From Amycolatopsis sp. CA-126428 (GTDB taxonomy: Bacteria > Actinomycetota > Actinomycetes > Mycobacteriales > Pseudonocardiaceae), in NCBI RefSeq assembly GCF_002904335.1, contig NZ_PPHF01000129.1, forward strand, positions 62,001 through 126,000: a stretch of 64,000 nucleotides of DNA, given 5' to 3'. This document shows, one piece after another, positions 9,442 through 19,300 of this stretch. A program made the position numbers and the translations under genes. A model generated the notes under the pieces. It did not search any database. It was given only the letters and a program-made list of their open reading frames with translations, and had not been told where the DNA came from. Numbering within the stretch: the stretch's first letter is position 1; the number at the start of each line of letters is the position of its first letter.

Positions 9442-10986
9442 ATGCTCCACAACGTCGTCATAGTCGGTGGAGGTACCGCTGGATGGATGACTGCGACCTA
9501 CCTGAAGGAAGCATTCGGCGAGCGGATCTCGGTGACCGTGGTCGAGTCCGCGCGCGTTCCGACCATCGGCGTGGGCGAGGCAACCTTCAGCACAGTCCGG
9601 CACTTCTTCGATTATCTGGGACTGGCCGAAAAGGATTGGATGCCGGCCTGCAACGCGACGTACAAGCTGGGCATCAGATTCGAGAACTGGCGTGAGCCGG
9701 GCCACGTTTTCTACCACCCGTTCGAACGGCTGCCCAAGGTGCATGGTTTCACCATGGCCGACTGGTGGCTCAAGCTCGGAGGCGAACAGTTCGACCGGGA
9801 CTGCTTGGTGATCCCCGCTCTGTGCGATGCGCAGCGGGCACCCAAGTACTTGGACGGGCAGCTGTTCGAGCGCGCCCTGCACGACGGCGGTGGCCGGCCG
9901 CGCCGGAGCACGATGGCCGAGCAGGACACTCAGTTCCCGTACGCCTACCACTTCGACGCCGCCCGGTTGGCCGGGTTCCTCGCCGGCGTCGGCACCCGGC
10001 GGGGAGTCCACCGCGTGCTCGACGACGTGCTGGAAGTACGCCAGGACGAGCGCGGCTGGATCAGCCACCTGGTCACCCGCGAGCACGGCGAAATCAGCGG
10101 CGACCTGTTCGTCGACTGCACCGGGTTCCGCGGCCTGCTGATCAACAAGGCCATGCAGGTGCCCTTCCAGTCCTACCAGGAGTACCTGCCGAACAACCGG
10201 GCCGTGGCGCTGCGGGTGCCGACCGACATGGCCGAGTCCCGGATGCGCCCGTGCACCACCGCGACCGCGCAGGATTCCGGGTGGATCTGGACGATCCCGC
10301 TGACCGACCGCATCGGCACCGGGTACGTCTACGCCGAAGACTTCTGCTCGCCGGAAGAGGCCGAAAAGACTCTTCGCGAGTTCGTCGGCCCGGAAAGCGC
10401 CGACGCCGAGGCCAACCACATCGGCATGCGCATCGGCCGCAACGAGACGTCCTGGGTACGCAACTGCGTGGCGATCGGGCTGTCCAGCGGGTTCGTCGAA
10501 CCGTTGGAGTCCACCGGTATCTTCTTCATCCAGTACGGTGTCGAGCAGTTGGTCAAGCACTTCCCCGACGAGAGCTGGCGACCCGAGCTGACCGCCGGCT
10601 ACAACCGGGCGATCGCCCGGTGCCTGGACGGCGTCCGCGACTTCCTGGTAGTGCACTACCGGTGCGCGGCGCGGGCCGACACGGCGTACTGGAAGGCGAC
10701 GAAGGAACGTCCGCTGCCGGACGGGCTGGCCGAGCGGCTGGAGTCGTGGTCGGTCCGGCTGCCCGACGAGACGTCCGTGTACCCCTACTACCACGGGTTC
10801 GAGCCCTATTCGTACAACGTGATGCTCCTCGGCCTCGGCGGCCACCTGCCCCGCAGGTCACTCCCCGCACTCGACTACATCGACGACGCAGCAGCACGTG
10901 CCGAGCTGGTGCGGGTGCGGGTGCAGGCCGCCTCGCTCGTCGACGCGCTACCGAGCCAGCACGACTACCTGAAGTCGGCATTCTGA
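9442..10986 (+). CDS. Flavin-dependent tryptophan halogenase
   Basis: Uses FADH2, oxygen and halide to chlorinate the indole ring of tryptophan. The 514-residue protein has the N-terminal FAD motif GGGTAGWMTA, the GVGEAT motif, the halogenase signature WIWTIP (Trp281 to Pro286), a lysine at 75 in the position of the PrnA chloramine lysine, and FVEPLEST with Glu356 matching the PrnA catalytic glutamate. The start at 9442 has AGAGGTGG immediately upstream; the longer frame from 9205 is not supported. The likely FADH2 supplier is the flavin reductase at 32702-33241. Regiochemistry (5, 6 or 7) cannot be read from the sequence. Codon use looks slightly more AT-tolerant than in the PKS genes, possibly a separate acquisition. 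Confidence 0.96.
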   Translation: MLHNVVIVGGGTAGWMTATYLKEAFGERISVTVVESARVPTIGVGEATFSTVRHFFDYLGLAEKDWMPACNATYKLGIRFENWREPGHVFYHPFERLPKVHGFTMADWWLKLGGEQFDRDCLVIPALCDAQRAPKYLDGQLFERALHDGGGRPRRSTMAEQDTQFPYAYHFDAARLAGFLAGVGTRRGVHRVLDDVLEVRQDERGWISHLVTREHGEISGDLFVDCTGFRGLLINKAMQVPFQSYQEYLPNNRAVALRVPTDMAESRMRPCTTATAQDSGWIWTIPLTDRIGTGYVYAEDFCSPEEAEKTLREFVGPESADAEANHIGMRIGRNETSWVRNCVAIGLSSGFVEPLESTGIFFIQYGVEQLVKHFPDESWRPELTAGYNRAIARCLDGVRDFLVVHYRCAARADTAYWKATKERPLPDGLAERLESWSVRLPDETSVYPYYHGFEPYSYNVMLLGLGGHLPRRSLPALDYIDDAAARAELVRVRVQAASLVDALPSQHDYLKSAF

Positions 10987-11022
10987 CGTTTTCGGACCTG
11001 TTCCGAAGGGGAGACGACCATC

Positions 11023-12408
11023 ATGGCCACTCACGAATCGGACACCCGCACCCTGATCGAGGTCCCCAGGGTCCGGCGCGGCGACGGCGTCGGTGGCATG
11101 CTCGCGTTCCGCCGTGACCAGCTGTCCTTCCTCCGGCGCGGACTCGACCGCTACGGCGATGTCTTCCGCTTCCGCCTGGTCGGCATGGAGATGGTGATCG
11201 TCAACGACCCCGACCTCATCCGGCAGGTCCTCGTCGAGCGGACGGACCGGTACAACAAGGGCGCCGCGTTGTTCGAGATCGTCCGCCCGGTGCTGGGCGA
11301 CGGGCTGATCGTCTCGGACGGCGAGCTGTGGCACCGGCAGCGCCGCATGATGGCCCCGACGTTCACCATGCGCACCGTGCCGCGGTTCGTGCGGACCATG
11401 ACGACCGAAACCCAGCGCATGACCGACGGTTGGAGCGGCCGGGCGGATCCGGATGACCCGATCGACGTCTCCGCCGAGATCGGCCGGGTCGCGCTGCACA
11501 TCGTCACCCGGTCCCTGTTCAGCGCCGACGTCGCGGCGACGATACCGGCATTCGAGCGCGCCTTCGCCACGGCGAACACGGTGATGGGTGCGTTCTTCCG
11601 GTTCCCGTTCCCGCCGCTCAAGGTGCCCACGCCAGGGCACCGGCGGCTGCTGCGGGCGACGACCGCGATGGACAAGTTCGTGTCCGGGTTCGTCGAAGCC
11701 CGACTGGCGAAGGACGCCGGCGCGGAGGAGGACGCGGATCTCCTGACCCTCCTGATGCACGCCGTGGACGAGGAAGACGGCACGAAGATGGACCTCAAGC
11801 AGCTCCACGACGAGGTCCTCAACCTGTGCATCGCGGCCTTCGAGACGACCACGAACACCCTCGCCTGGGCCTTCTACCTCCTGGCCCGGCACCCCGAGGT
11901 CGAACGGGCCCTCCACGCGGAGGTCGACGAGGTGCTGGACGGCCGGGTGCCGACGTTCGAAGACGTCCCCCGGCTCGTCTACACCCGCATGGTCATCGAC
12001 GAAGTGCTCCGCATCTACTCCCCCGCCTACCAGACGATGCGGCAGGCCGCCGTCGACGACGAGCTGGGCGGCTACCGGATACCGGCGGGCACCAACGTGC
12101 TCATCAACAGCTACTTCCTGCACCGGCACCGGGACTTCTGGCCCGACCCGGAGGAGTTCCGGCCGGAGCGGTTCAGCCCGGACCACGCGGGTGAACGGCC
12201 CCGGCACGCGTACCTGCCGTTCGGAAGCGGACCCCGGATCTGCATCGGCAAGCACTTCGCGCTCGTCGAACTGGTGCTCGTGCTGGCGACCGTGGCGCGC
12301 ACGCACCGCCTGGTCGCGCCGGCGGGCGCCGCCGAGGTGCGGCCCGACCCGCTGATCACGCTGCACCCGCACGGTGGGGTGCACCTCTACCCGGTCGCCC
12401 GCCGCTGA
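11023..12408 (+). CDS. Cytochrome P450 (second)
   Basis: A 461-residue P450. The heme motif is FGSGPRICIGKHF with Cys407, and the K-helix motif is EVLR. The I-helix carries AFETTT, where Glu replaces the more common bacterial Asp; this is typical of the CYP4/CYP102-like group that often acts on fatty acyl or hydrophobic chains. It starts 36 nt after the halogenase stop with AAGGGGAG as RBS, so the two are co-transcribed. It converges on the MFS gene, with a hairpin between them. A role in hydroxylating the polyketide chain, or the halogenated tryptophan unit, is possible but not shown. Confidence 0.93.
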   Translation: MATHESDTRTLIEVPRVRRGDGVGGMLAFRRDQLSFLRRGLDRYGDVFRFRLVGMEMVIVNDPDLIRQVLVERTDRYNKGAALFEIVRPVLGDGLIVSDGELWHRQRRMMAPTFTMRTVPRFVRTMTTETQRMTDGWSGRADPDDPIDVSAEIGRVALHIVTRSLFSADVAATIPAFERAFATANTVMGAFFRFPFPPLKVPTPGHRRLLRATTAMDKFVSGFVEARLAKDAGAEEDADLLTLLMHAVDEEDGTKMDLKQLHDEVLNLCIAAFETTTNTLAWAFYLLARHPEVERALHAEVDEVLDGRVPTFEDVPRLVYTRMVIDEVLRIYSPAYQTMRQAAVDDELGGYRIPAGTNVLINSYFLHRHRDFWPDPEEFRPERFSPDHAGERPRHAYLPFGSGPRICIGKHFALVELVLVLATVARTHRLVAPAGAAEVRPDPLITLHPHGGVHLYPVARR

Positions 12409-12413
12409 CGAGG

Positions 12414-12447
12414 CCGGGCACCGCGGCGGCTCGCCGAGGTGCCCCGG
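12414..12447. terminator. Bidirectional hairpin between convergent genes
   Basis: GGGCACC at 12416-12422 pairs with GGTGCCC at 12438-12444. An inner GGCG/CGCC stem lies between them. The element sits in the 44-bp gap between the convergent P450 and MFS stop codons. There is no T-run, as is common for actinomycete terminators. Confidence 0.5.
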
Positions 12448-12452
12448 GCTCG

Positions 12453-13685
12453 TCAGCCCGCCGGGTTCTCGGAGCTCGCCGGGAAGCGGGGTGCCGTCAT
12501 CAGCAGCGCGCTCGCGGCCGCCAGCAGGCCCACGGAGACGATGAGGACGACGTCGTACCCGCCGGTGGCGGCGCGCAGCCAGGAGATCAGCAACGGGCTG
12601 AGCCCGGTGCCGACCACGAAGATCGCGTACAGCACGCCGAACAGCCGCCCGTAGCCGGCCAGGTCGTAGTACCGGGCGATGAGGTAGCCCATGACGTCCA
12701 CCTCGCCGCCGAGTGCGACGCCGAGACCGAGTGCGGCGGCCACGGCGAGGCCGGGGCCGCCGAACAGCAGCGCGAGGAGCCCGGCCGCCGTGACGACCAG
12801 CACGCCCGCAGCGATCTTCGGCGCGAAGAAGCGGTCGACGAGCAGGCCCACCACCAGCCGGCCGACGATCAGCGCGATGCCGACGAGGCCGGCCGTGCTC
12901 GCGGCGGTGGTGGCCGGCACCCCGGCGTCACGCTGCATCGGCACCAAGTGCACCGTCAGGCCGCCGATGGCGAGCGCGAGCAGGAAGAAGATCACGGCGA
13001 GCCGCGCGAAGAGCGTGGTGCGCAGCAGCGGCAGGATCTTCGGGGCCGCCGCCTCCCGGCGGGCCGCCGGCGAGGCGAGCCGGCGCGAGTTCGGCATCAG
13101 CACGCCGACGACCACCGCGCCCACCAGCACCACGATCCCCAGCGTGCGGTACCCGGCGCGCCAGTTCTCCGCGATCTGCCCGCCGAGGACCTGGGGGGCG
13201 AAGAAGGCGACCAGGCCCGCGCCCGCGAGCGCGATGCCGAGTGCGACGCCGCGGGCCCGGTCGAACCGCTCGTTCACCGCGCGGGTGAACGACACCGGCG
13301 AGGAAGCCAGTGCCAGCACGTACATCGCGACCATCAGCAGCAGGAAGTTCGAGAAGGACGGTCCCGTCCGGGCGAGCAACAGGAAGCTGGCACCGAGTGC
13401 GAGCAGGGACACCACCGACGGGACGCGCACGCCGTAGCGGTCGATGATCGCGCCGACGAGCGGCGTCAGCAGGACGTTGATCAGCGAACCGACGAGCAGG
13501 ATCGACGAAAGGCTGCTGCGGCTCCAGCCGAACTCCGCCTCGAGCTCAGGGATGAACAGCCCGAACGTGTAGAACGGCAGTGACGCGACACCGACGCCGA
13601 TGCCGACCGTGGCGGCCGTGAGCGGCCGCCAGCCCTGCAGGAACTCGGCTCCGACGCTGGGCCGGGTCCCGGCTGCCTTGACCAT
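12453..13685 (-). CDS. MFS transporter, 12-TM oxalate/formate-antiporter-like group
   Basis: A 410-residue hydrophobic protein with about 12 predicted membrane segments. It has the early MFS motif in the loop after TM2 (GAIIDRYGVR), the RARGVALGIA segment in the middle of the N-half and a repeated loop in the C-half (GLLVDRFFAPK). Its pattern resembles the monocarboxylate/oxalate-formate group more than drug-efflux DHA1 members. It is the last gene of the long minus-strand operon, 41 nt after the acyl ligase. It probably exports the product or imports an acid precursor. The ATG at 13685 was chosen because it begins the first hydrophobic unit. Confidence 0.85.
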   Translation of the reverse strand: MVKAAGTRPSVGAEFLQGWRPLTAATVGIGVGVASLPFYTFGLFIPELEAEFGWSRSSLSSILLVGSLINVLLTPLVGAIIDRYGVRVPSVVSLLALGASFLLLARTGPSFSNFLLLMVAMYVLALASSPVSFTRAVNERFDRARGVALGIALAGAGLVAFFAPQVLGGQIAENWRAGYRTLGIVVLVGAVVVGVLMPNSRRLASPAARREAAAPKILPLLRTTLFARLAVIFFLLALAIGGLTVHLVPMQRDAGVPATTAASTAGLVGIALIVGRLVVGLLVDRFFAPKIAAGVLVVTAAGLLALLFGGPGLAVAAALGLGVALGGEVDVMGYLIARYYDLAGYGRLFGVLYAIFVVGTGLSPLLISWLRAATGGYDVVLIVSVGLLAAASALLMTAPRFPASSENPAG

Positions 13686-13726
13686 GATTTTCCCCCTGGT
13701 AGCGGTTTTCGGTTGTGTCGAGGCAC

Positions 13727-15286
13727 TTACACCTTGCGGGCCCCGGTGGCCCAGTACTCGTCGCGCAGCTCGCGCTTGAGCACCTTGCCGACGGTTGAGC
13801 GGGGCAGCTCGCGGACCAGGATCGACTTCGGCGCCTTGACCGGCCCGAGCCGCTCCTCGCAGGCCCGCAGGATCGCCTCGACGTCGAGGATCCGGCCCGG
13901 CTTCGGTTCCACGACCGCGGTGACCGCTTCGCCCTGCTTCTCGTCCGGCAGGCCGATCACCGCACAGTCCTTCACGTCGGGGAACGTGTGCAGGAACGCT
14001 TCCACCTCGGACGAAAACACGTTGTGCCCGCCCACGATGATCATGTCCCGCTTGCGGTCGACGACATAGAAGAAGCCGGCTTCGTCGCGCACGCCGATGT
14101 CGCCCGTGCCGTGCCAGCCGTGCGGGCGCCGGGTTTCCGCCGTCGCCTCCGGGTTTTCCCGGTACCCGGAGAAGACCAGGTCGGAGCGGACGGCGATTTC
14201 GCCGGGCCGGCCGGGCGGCAGGACGTTGCCGTCGTCGTCGATGATCTCGACGCGGGCGACGATCGTCGACCTGCCGCAGGAGGCCAGCCGGCCGCGGTCG
14301 CCACCGGGCGCCACGGCCTCGGCGATGTCCCGCGGCGTCAGCACTGTGCACGTCAGCGGTGCCTCGGACTGCGAATAGAACTGGGCCATCACGGGCCCGA
14401 ACACGTCGACGGCTTCGGCGAGCCGCTCGGGGGCGACCGGCGAGGCCGACAGGAGGAAGTGCCGCAGCGAAGAGTAGTCGTGGTCGCGGACCGACGGGTG
14501 GTCCAGCAGGTCGTACAGGTCGGCGGCGGGCAGGAAGATCCGGGTCGCGCGATTGCGCTCAATCGAGGTCAGGATGTCCTCGGGCACCACTTCCCGGTGG
14601 AGGATGACCGAGCCGCCCAGGCCCAGCACGGGAAAGGCGAACGAGCCGCCCGCGTGGGCCATCGGCGTCGCGATGAGGTAGCGCGGCGGCTCGGGTTCGG
14701 GGGCGTGCGCGGTCAGCGCGACAAACATCAGGTGGGCCTGCCGGTTGTTGATCGGCAGGAGCTTCGGCTTGCCGGTGGTGCCGCCGGTGCCGGCGAACAG
14801 GATGTTTTCGCCGGAGTCCACCGGGCGCATCGGCGCCCGCGCGCCCTCGGGTGCCATCCAAGCGGCCAGTTCCGGGTCACCGGGACGGCCGAGTCCGATC
14901 GAGACCGTCGTCCGCAGCGTCGCGAGCCGGTCGATGATCGTGCCGGCCTGCTCGGCCAGGGAACCGTGGTAGATCATCCGGGTGCACCCCGCGGCGCCGA
15001 GGAAGTCGACGAGCGCGTCCACGGCGTGCGTCGCGTGGGCCGCCGTCCAGATACCACCGGCCCGGATCACCCCCACGATGCAGGCGAACGCGTGGGCGTC
15101 GTTGGGGCTCAGCACCGAAACCCGGTCACCCGGCTGGAGCCCGTCCGCCAGCAGCGCGACCGCCACCCGGTGGCTGACCGACGTGAATTCCTCGTGCGTC
15201 ATCAGCACGGTGCCGTCGGGCGCGACCATGCACGGCGCCTGTGGGTCGATGCCGGAGCCTCGATCGAGGTAGTCGACGAACATCAT
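13727..15286 (-). CDS. AMP-dependent acyl-CoA synthetase/ligase
   Basis: ANL-superfamily enzyme that adenylates a carboxylic acid and transfers it to CoA or a carrier protein. The 519-residue protein has the P-loop GTGGTTGKPK, the YSQSEA region, the GTGDIG aspartate and VDRKRDMIIVGG hinge, and the C-terminal catalytic lysine in STVGKVLKRELR, all intact. Two adjacent ATG codons at 15286/15283 follow GGAG at a proper distance; an upstream extension would overlap the acyltransferase gene. It lies in the trans-AT operon between the free acyltransferase and the MFS gene. It may activate the starter acid. The substrate is unknown. Confidence 0.9.
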   Translation of the reverse strand: MMFVDYLDRGSGIDPQAPCMVAPDGTVLMTHEEFTSVSHRVAVALLADGLQPGDRVSVLSPNDAHAFACIVGVIRAGGIWTAAHATHAVDALVDFLGAAGCTRMIYHGSLAEQAGTIIDRLATLRTTVSIGLGRPGDPELAAWMAPEGARAPMRPVDSGENILFAGTGGTTGKPKLLPINNRQAHLMFVALTAHAPEPEPPRYLIATPMAHAGGSFAFPVLGLGGSVILHREVVPEDILTSIERNRATRIFLPAADLYDLLDHPSVRDHDYSSLRHFLLSASPVAPERLAEAVDVFGPVMAQFYSQSEAPLTCTVLTPRDIAEAVAPGGDRGRLASCGRSTIVARVEIIDDDGNVLPPGRPGEIAVRSDLVFSGYRENPEATAETRRPHGWHGTGDIGVRDEAGFFYVVDRKRDMIIVGGHNVFSSEVEAFLHTFPDVKDCAVIGLPDEKQGEAVTAVVEPKPGRILDVEAILRACEERLGPVKAPKSILVRELPRSTVGKVLKRELRDEYWATGARKV

Positions 15287-15335
15287 GGGTGCGGGAACTC
15301 CAATGTCGGGCGGGCCGGAAACGGTCGAACCGGGG

Positions 15336-16313
15336 TCAGTGTTCCACCGGTGGGCCGGCGGTGCGAATGGTTTGGGCAATTCGGCCGACGGTCAGTTTCC
15401 CTGCCACGCCGTCGCGCAGCAGCGCCGAGATCCGCTCGTCGCGGTATTCGCGCCACGGCGCGGTACGGGGGTCTTCCGCCAGCACCTTGCCGATCAGCGA
15501 GGTCAGCACTTTGCCCCCGCCCGCTTCGACGAAGTCCGTCACGCCGGCGTCGCGCAGGTACCGGACGCCGTCGGCCCACCGGACCGGGCGGACGACCTGC
15601 GCGGCCAGCACCGCCCGGATGGCGTCTCCCCCGGACGCGTAGGGCAGGCCGGTCACATTGGCGACGACCGGCGTCCGCAACTCGTCGAAGGTGACCGAGT
15701 CCAGAACCGCGCGAAATGCCTCGGCGGCCGGTTCCATGAGCGGTGAATGGAACGCGCCGCCGACGCGCAGCGGGACGAAGCCCCGCACTCCGGCCGTCCC
15801 TTCGAAAACCGCCTTGAGCCGGTCGAGCTCGCCGGCGGGCCCGGCGAGCACGAACTGTTCCGGCGCGTTGTGGTTGGCGATGACGACCCCCGCCGCTTCG
15901 TGCGTCGCCAGCGTTTCCTCGATGACCCGTTGGGGCACGCCGACCACGGCCGCCATCCCGCCGCCGGCGCACCGGCCCATCAGCTCCGCGCGGTGCCGCA
16001 CGAGCGTCAGGCCGGTCACGAAGTCGAAGGCGCCCGCCGCGAGGAGCGCGTTGTACTCGCCCAGGCTGTGCCCGGCCAGGTAGTCCGCCGCCGGGCTCGC
16101 GGCCCGGTGGTGCAGCGCGTTGACGACGTAGATCGCCGGCTGCGCGTACTCGGTCCGGCTCAGCCGCCGGCCGGGATCGGCGCGGCACAGTTCCTCGACC
16201 GAGTACCCGAGCACGTCGTCCGCCTGCCGGGTGACGTCGGGGAACTGCCCGAACAGTCCCCGGCCCATGCCTCGCCGCTGGATCCCCTGTCCGGGGAACA
16301 CGACGGCGCGCAT
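15336..16313 (-). CDS. Trans-acting malonyl-CoA:ACP acyltransferase
   Basis: A free-standing acyltransferase of 325 residues. It has the N-terminal FPGQG, the nucleophile elbow GHSLGEYNAL and GAFHSP, whose Phe-His is the malonyl-CoA signature. It contains no fused enoyl reductase domain. Its gene overlaps the stop of the MT-ACP-KS-ACP-TE PKS by one base (TGATG). Neither trans-AT PKS protein of this operon has an AT domain, so this enzyme should load malonyl units on their ACPs. Confidence 0.94.
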   Translation of the reverse strand: MRAVVFPGQGIQRRGMGRGLFGQFPDVTRQADDVLGYSVEELCRADPGRRLSRTEYAQPAIYVVNALHHRAASPAADYLAGHSLGEYNALLAAGAFDFVTGLTLVRHRAELMGRCAGGGMAAVVGVPQRVIEETLATHEAAGVVIANHNAPEQFVLAGPAGELDRLKAVFEGTAGVRGFVPLRVGGAFHSPLMEPAAEAFRAVLDSVTFDELRTPVVANVTGLPYASGGDAIRAVLAAQVVRPVRWADGVRYLRDAGVTDFVEAGGGKVLTSLIGKVLAEDPRTAPWREYRDERISALLRDGVAGKLTVGRIAQTIRTAGPPVEH

Positions 16314-19300
16314 CAGCCGGCCTCGTGGTAGGTGGCCGCGCACGCCCGCTCGATCGCGGTGCGCGGCCCGTCCTCGTGCAGGAGGGTCATGTGGTTGGCC
16401 GCGTCGATGTCGACGACGCGCAGGCCCGGCAGCTCCCGTTCCCAGTCCTGCCAATAGGTGATGTGGTCGAGGGAGAAGGTTTCGCCGTCGACTTGGAAGT
16501 ACGGTTCGAGCTCCCCCAGGAAGAGGCCGCGGCGGTTCCGGAAGTACGTGCAGACCGGCGCTTCGGGCTCTTCGAGCGGCCGGATCCGGTACTCGTCGAT
16601 GCGGTAGGCCAGCTGGACCCGCATGTTCCGTTCGACGAAGTGCACGATCCGGTCGCGTTCCATGGCGAGCCCCCGGTCGGCCGCCAGCTCGGCCAGCCGC
16701 CGCACGAACGCCGCGTCGCCGGCCACCCCGGTGACCTCGCCGCGGTGGATCAGCCGGGGCCGGACGTCCTCGAGCCGCTTCACCCCGGGCGGCCACAGCA
16801 TCGAGTTCACCACTTGGAGTGCGGCACTGCGTGCCGAGCCGGACCCGTTTTCGTTCGACTTCGCCCAGCCGGTGTTGTCCGGCGAGTCCACCATGGTCAG
16901 CGAACGCACGACCTGCCCGCGCTGCTGGAGCAGCCGGGTGATCTCGTACGCGACGAGCCCGCCGAGGCAGAACCCGCCGACGTCGTAGGGCCCCTCCGGC
17001 TGCACGGCGCGCATGATGTCCAGGTAGTACCCGGCCATTTCCGGGATGCCTTCGATCGGCTCGTCCTCCGTCATGAAGCCGCGGGCCTGGATCCCGTAGA
17101 ACGGCCGGGTGATCCGCGCGGCGATCTTGCGGTAGGCCTCGACACCGGCCAGCGCGCCGTGGACCCAGAACACCGGGCGGCCTTCGCCGACGTCGTTGAG
17201 GTGCAGCAGTTCCGGGAACCGCGGTCCCGCGGCGCTCTCGCCGGCCATCGTCAACCGCGCGGCCACGTCGTCCAGGGTGTCGTACGTCTGCAGCCACTCC
17301 GGCCGGAACGCCGGGAAGGCGCCGCGGAGCCTGCTGAGCACCCCGGTCAGGAGCAGCGAGTTGAGGCCGTAGGCCGCCAGGGGTTTCGCCCGGTCGATCT
17401 CCTGCTCCGGCAGGCCCAGCACCGAAGCGACGACACCGGTGACGAAGTCCGCCGGGCCGGGCGTGACGACCACGCTCGGGCGGTGCTCCCGTGCGAAGCA
17501 AAACCGCCCTTCGAAGGGGTAGCCCGGCAGCGGAACCCGCCGCCGCTCTCCCCCTTCCAGTGAACCCCACTCGACCGGCCGGCCCGCGGTCCACTGCCCG
17601 GCCAGTGCGCTCAGGCGCGTTTCCCCGCGCTGTGCCTCGGCGACGACGACCCGGGACCGCGCGTGCGGTCTGGCGTCGAGCCACTCCCGGAGCGCGGCGG
17701 CCGCCTCGGCGGCCGTCGCGGCAATCACGGCGACCCGGCAGTCCAGCTCCTCCCGCCCGGTCCGCAGTGTGTGGGCGACGTCGGCGAAGGTCACCGGGTC
17801 CGCCTCCGCGGCCGCCAGCCGGACGGCGAGCCGCTCCACCCGCTCCCGCAGCGCTTCTTCGGTCCGGGCCGAAAGCACGAGCAGCCGCGGCCGGGCGTCC
17901 TCGACGCGGCCGGGACGGCGTTCGACGTACTGCTCGAGGACCGCGTGCGCGTTCACGCCCCCGATGCCGAAGCTGTTGATGCTCGCCCGCCGCGGCCGCG
18001 AGCGGCCGGCGTCGTCGGTGCGCTCGGGCCACGGCACCGCCGTCCCGGCGATCCGGAAGGGCGTACTGCCGAAGGAAAGTTCCGGGTGCAGGCCGCCGAA
18101 ACCGGGGATGGCCGGGACGACGCCGCGCCGCAGGGCTTCGACCGTCTTCACCAGCGCCGCCAGTCCCGAGCACACTTCGGTGTGCCCGATGCACGGCTTG
18201 AGGCTGCCGAGGTAGGTGACCTCACCGTCGGCCCGGGGGCTCGCGCGCAACGCGGTGAGCTCCGCGCTGTCGGCCAGCAACGTGCTCATGCTGTGGGTTT
18301 CGATGTAGGCGACGGAACCGGGGTCGACCGCGGCGTCGGCGTAAGCGCGTGTCATGGCCGACTTCATCCCCCGGATGTTCGGCGCCGTCGGGGACACGCC
18401 CCGGCCGCCGTGGACCACGCCGGTCCCCCGCACGACGCCGTAGACGAAGTCGCCGTCCTCGATCGCCCTGGCGAGCGGCTTGATCAGCACGGCGGCGACC
18501 CCTTCGCCGCGTGCGGTGCCGTCGGCGTCCTTTTGGAACGGCCGGACGTTCCCGGTGGCGCTGAGCATCCCGCCGGCCCGCATCACCTCGAACGCGGCCG
18601 GCGACGCGGCCAGCTGCACGCCGCCGACCAGTGCTTGCTCGCACTCGCCGGCCCGGATGGCCCCGATGGCCCGGTGCAGCGCCACCAGCGACGACGAGCA
18701 CGTCGTGTCGTAGTGCTCGCTCGGGCCGTGGAGGTCGAACAGGTGCGAAAGGCGTCCCGGGATCATCGCGGGCGTCAGCAGTCCCAGCATGCTCGCTTCG
18801 CCGTCGGGCGCGCCGGGCCGGTACTCGCTGTTCGTGGCGGCGACGAAGACCCCGGTCGGCCGCTCGCGCAGCTGGTCCGGCCGATAGCCGGCGTCTTCGA
18901 CGGCGTTCCACGCGGTCATCACCATCAGGCGGAGCTCGGGCGGGAGCTGCCGGGCTTCCGTCATCGACATGCCGAAGAAGAGCGGGTCGAAATCGTGGAC
19001 GCGGTCCAGGAACCCGGCCTGCCACGCGCTCGTGTCCGCGCCCGCCCAGTCCGCCCAGTCCGCGCGCCCGGCCGGCGGGGCGGTCAGGCGCCGTTCGCCC
19101 GCCTCGATGATCCGCCAGAACTCCTCGACGTCATCGGCCCCGGCGAAGCGCGCGGACATCCCGACGATCGCCATCCCGGCCGGCTCGGCGGCGGGGATGT
19201 CCGCGGCGGCCGGGGTTTCGACGGCGGCCACGACCCGGATTCCCGAGGCGTACTCGGTCGCGATGAATTCGCCGAGGTCCGCCAGCGTGGTGTATTCGAA

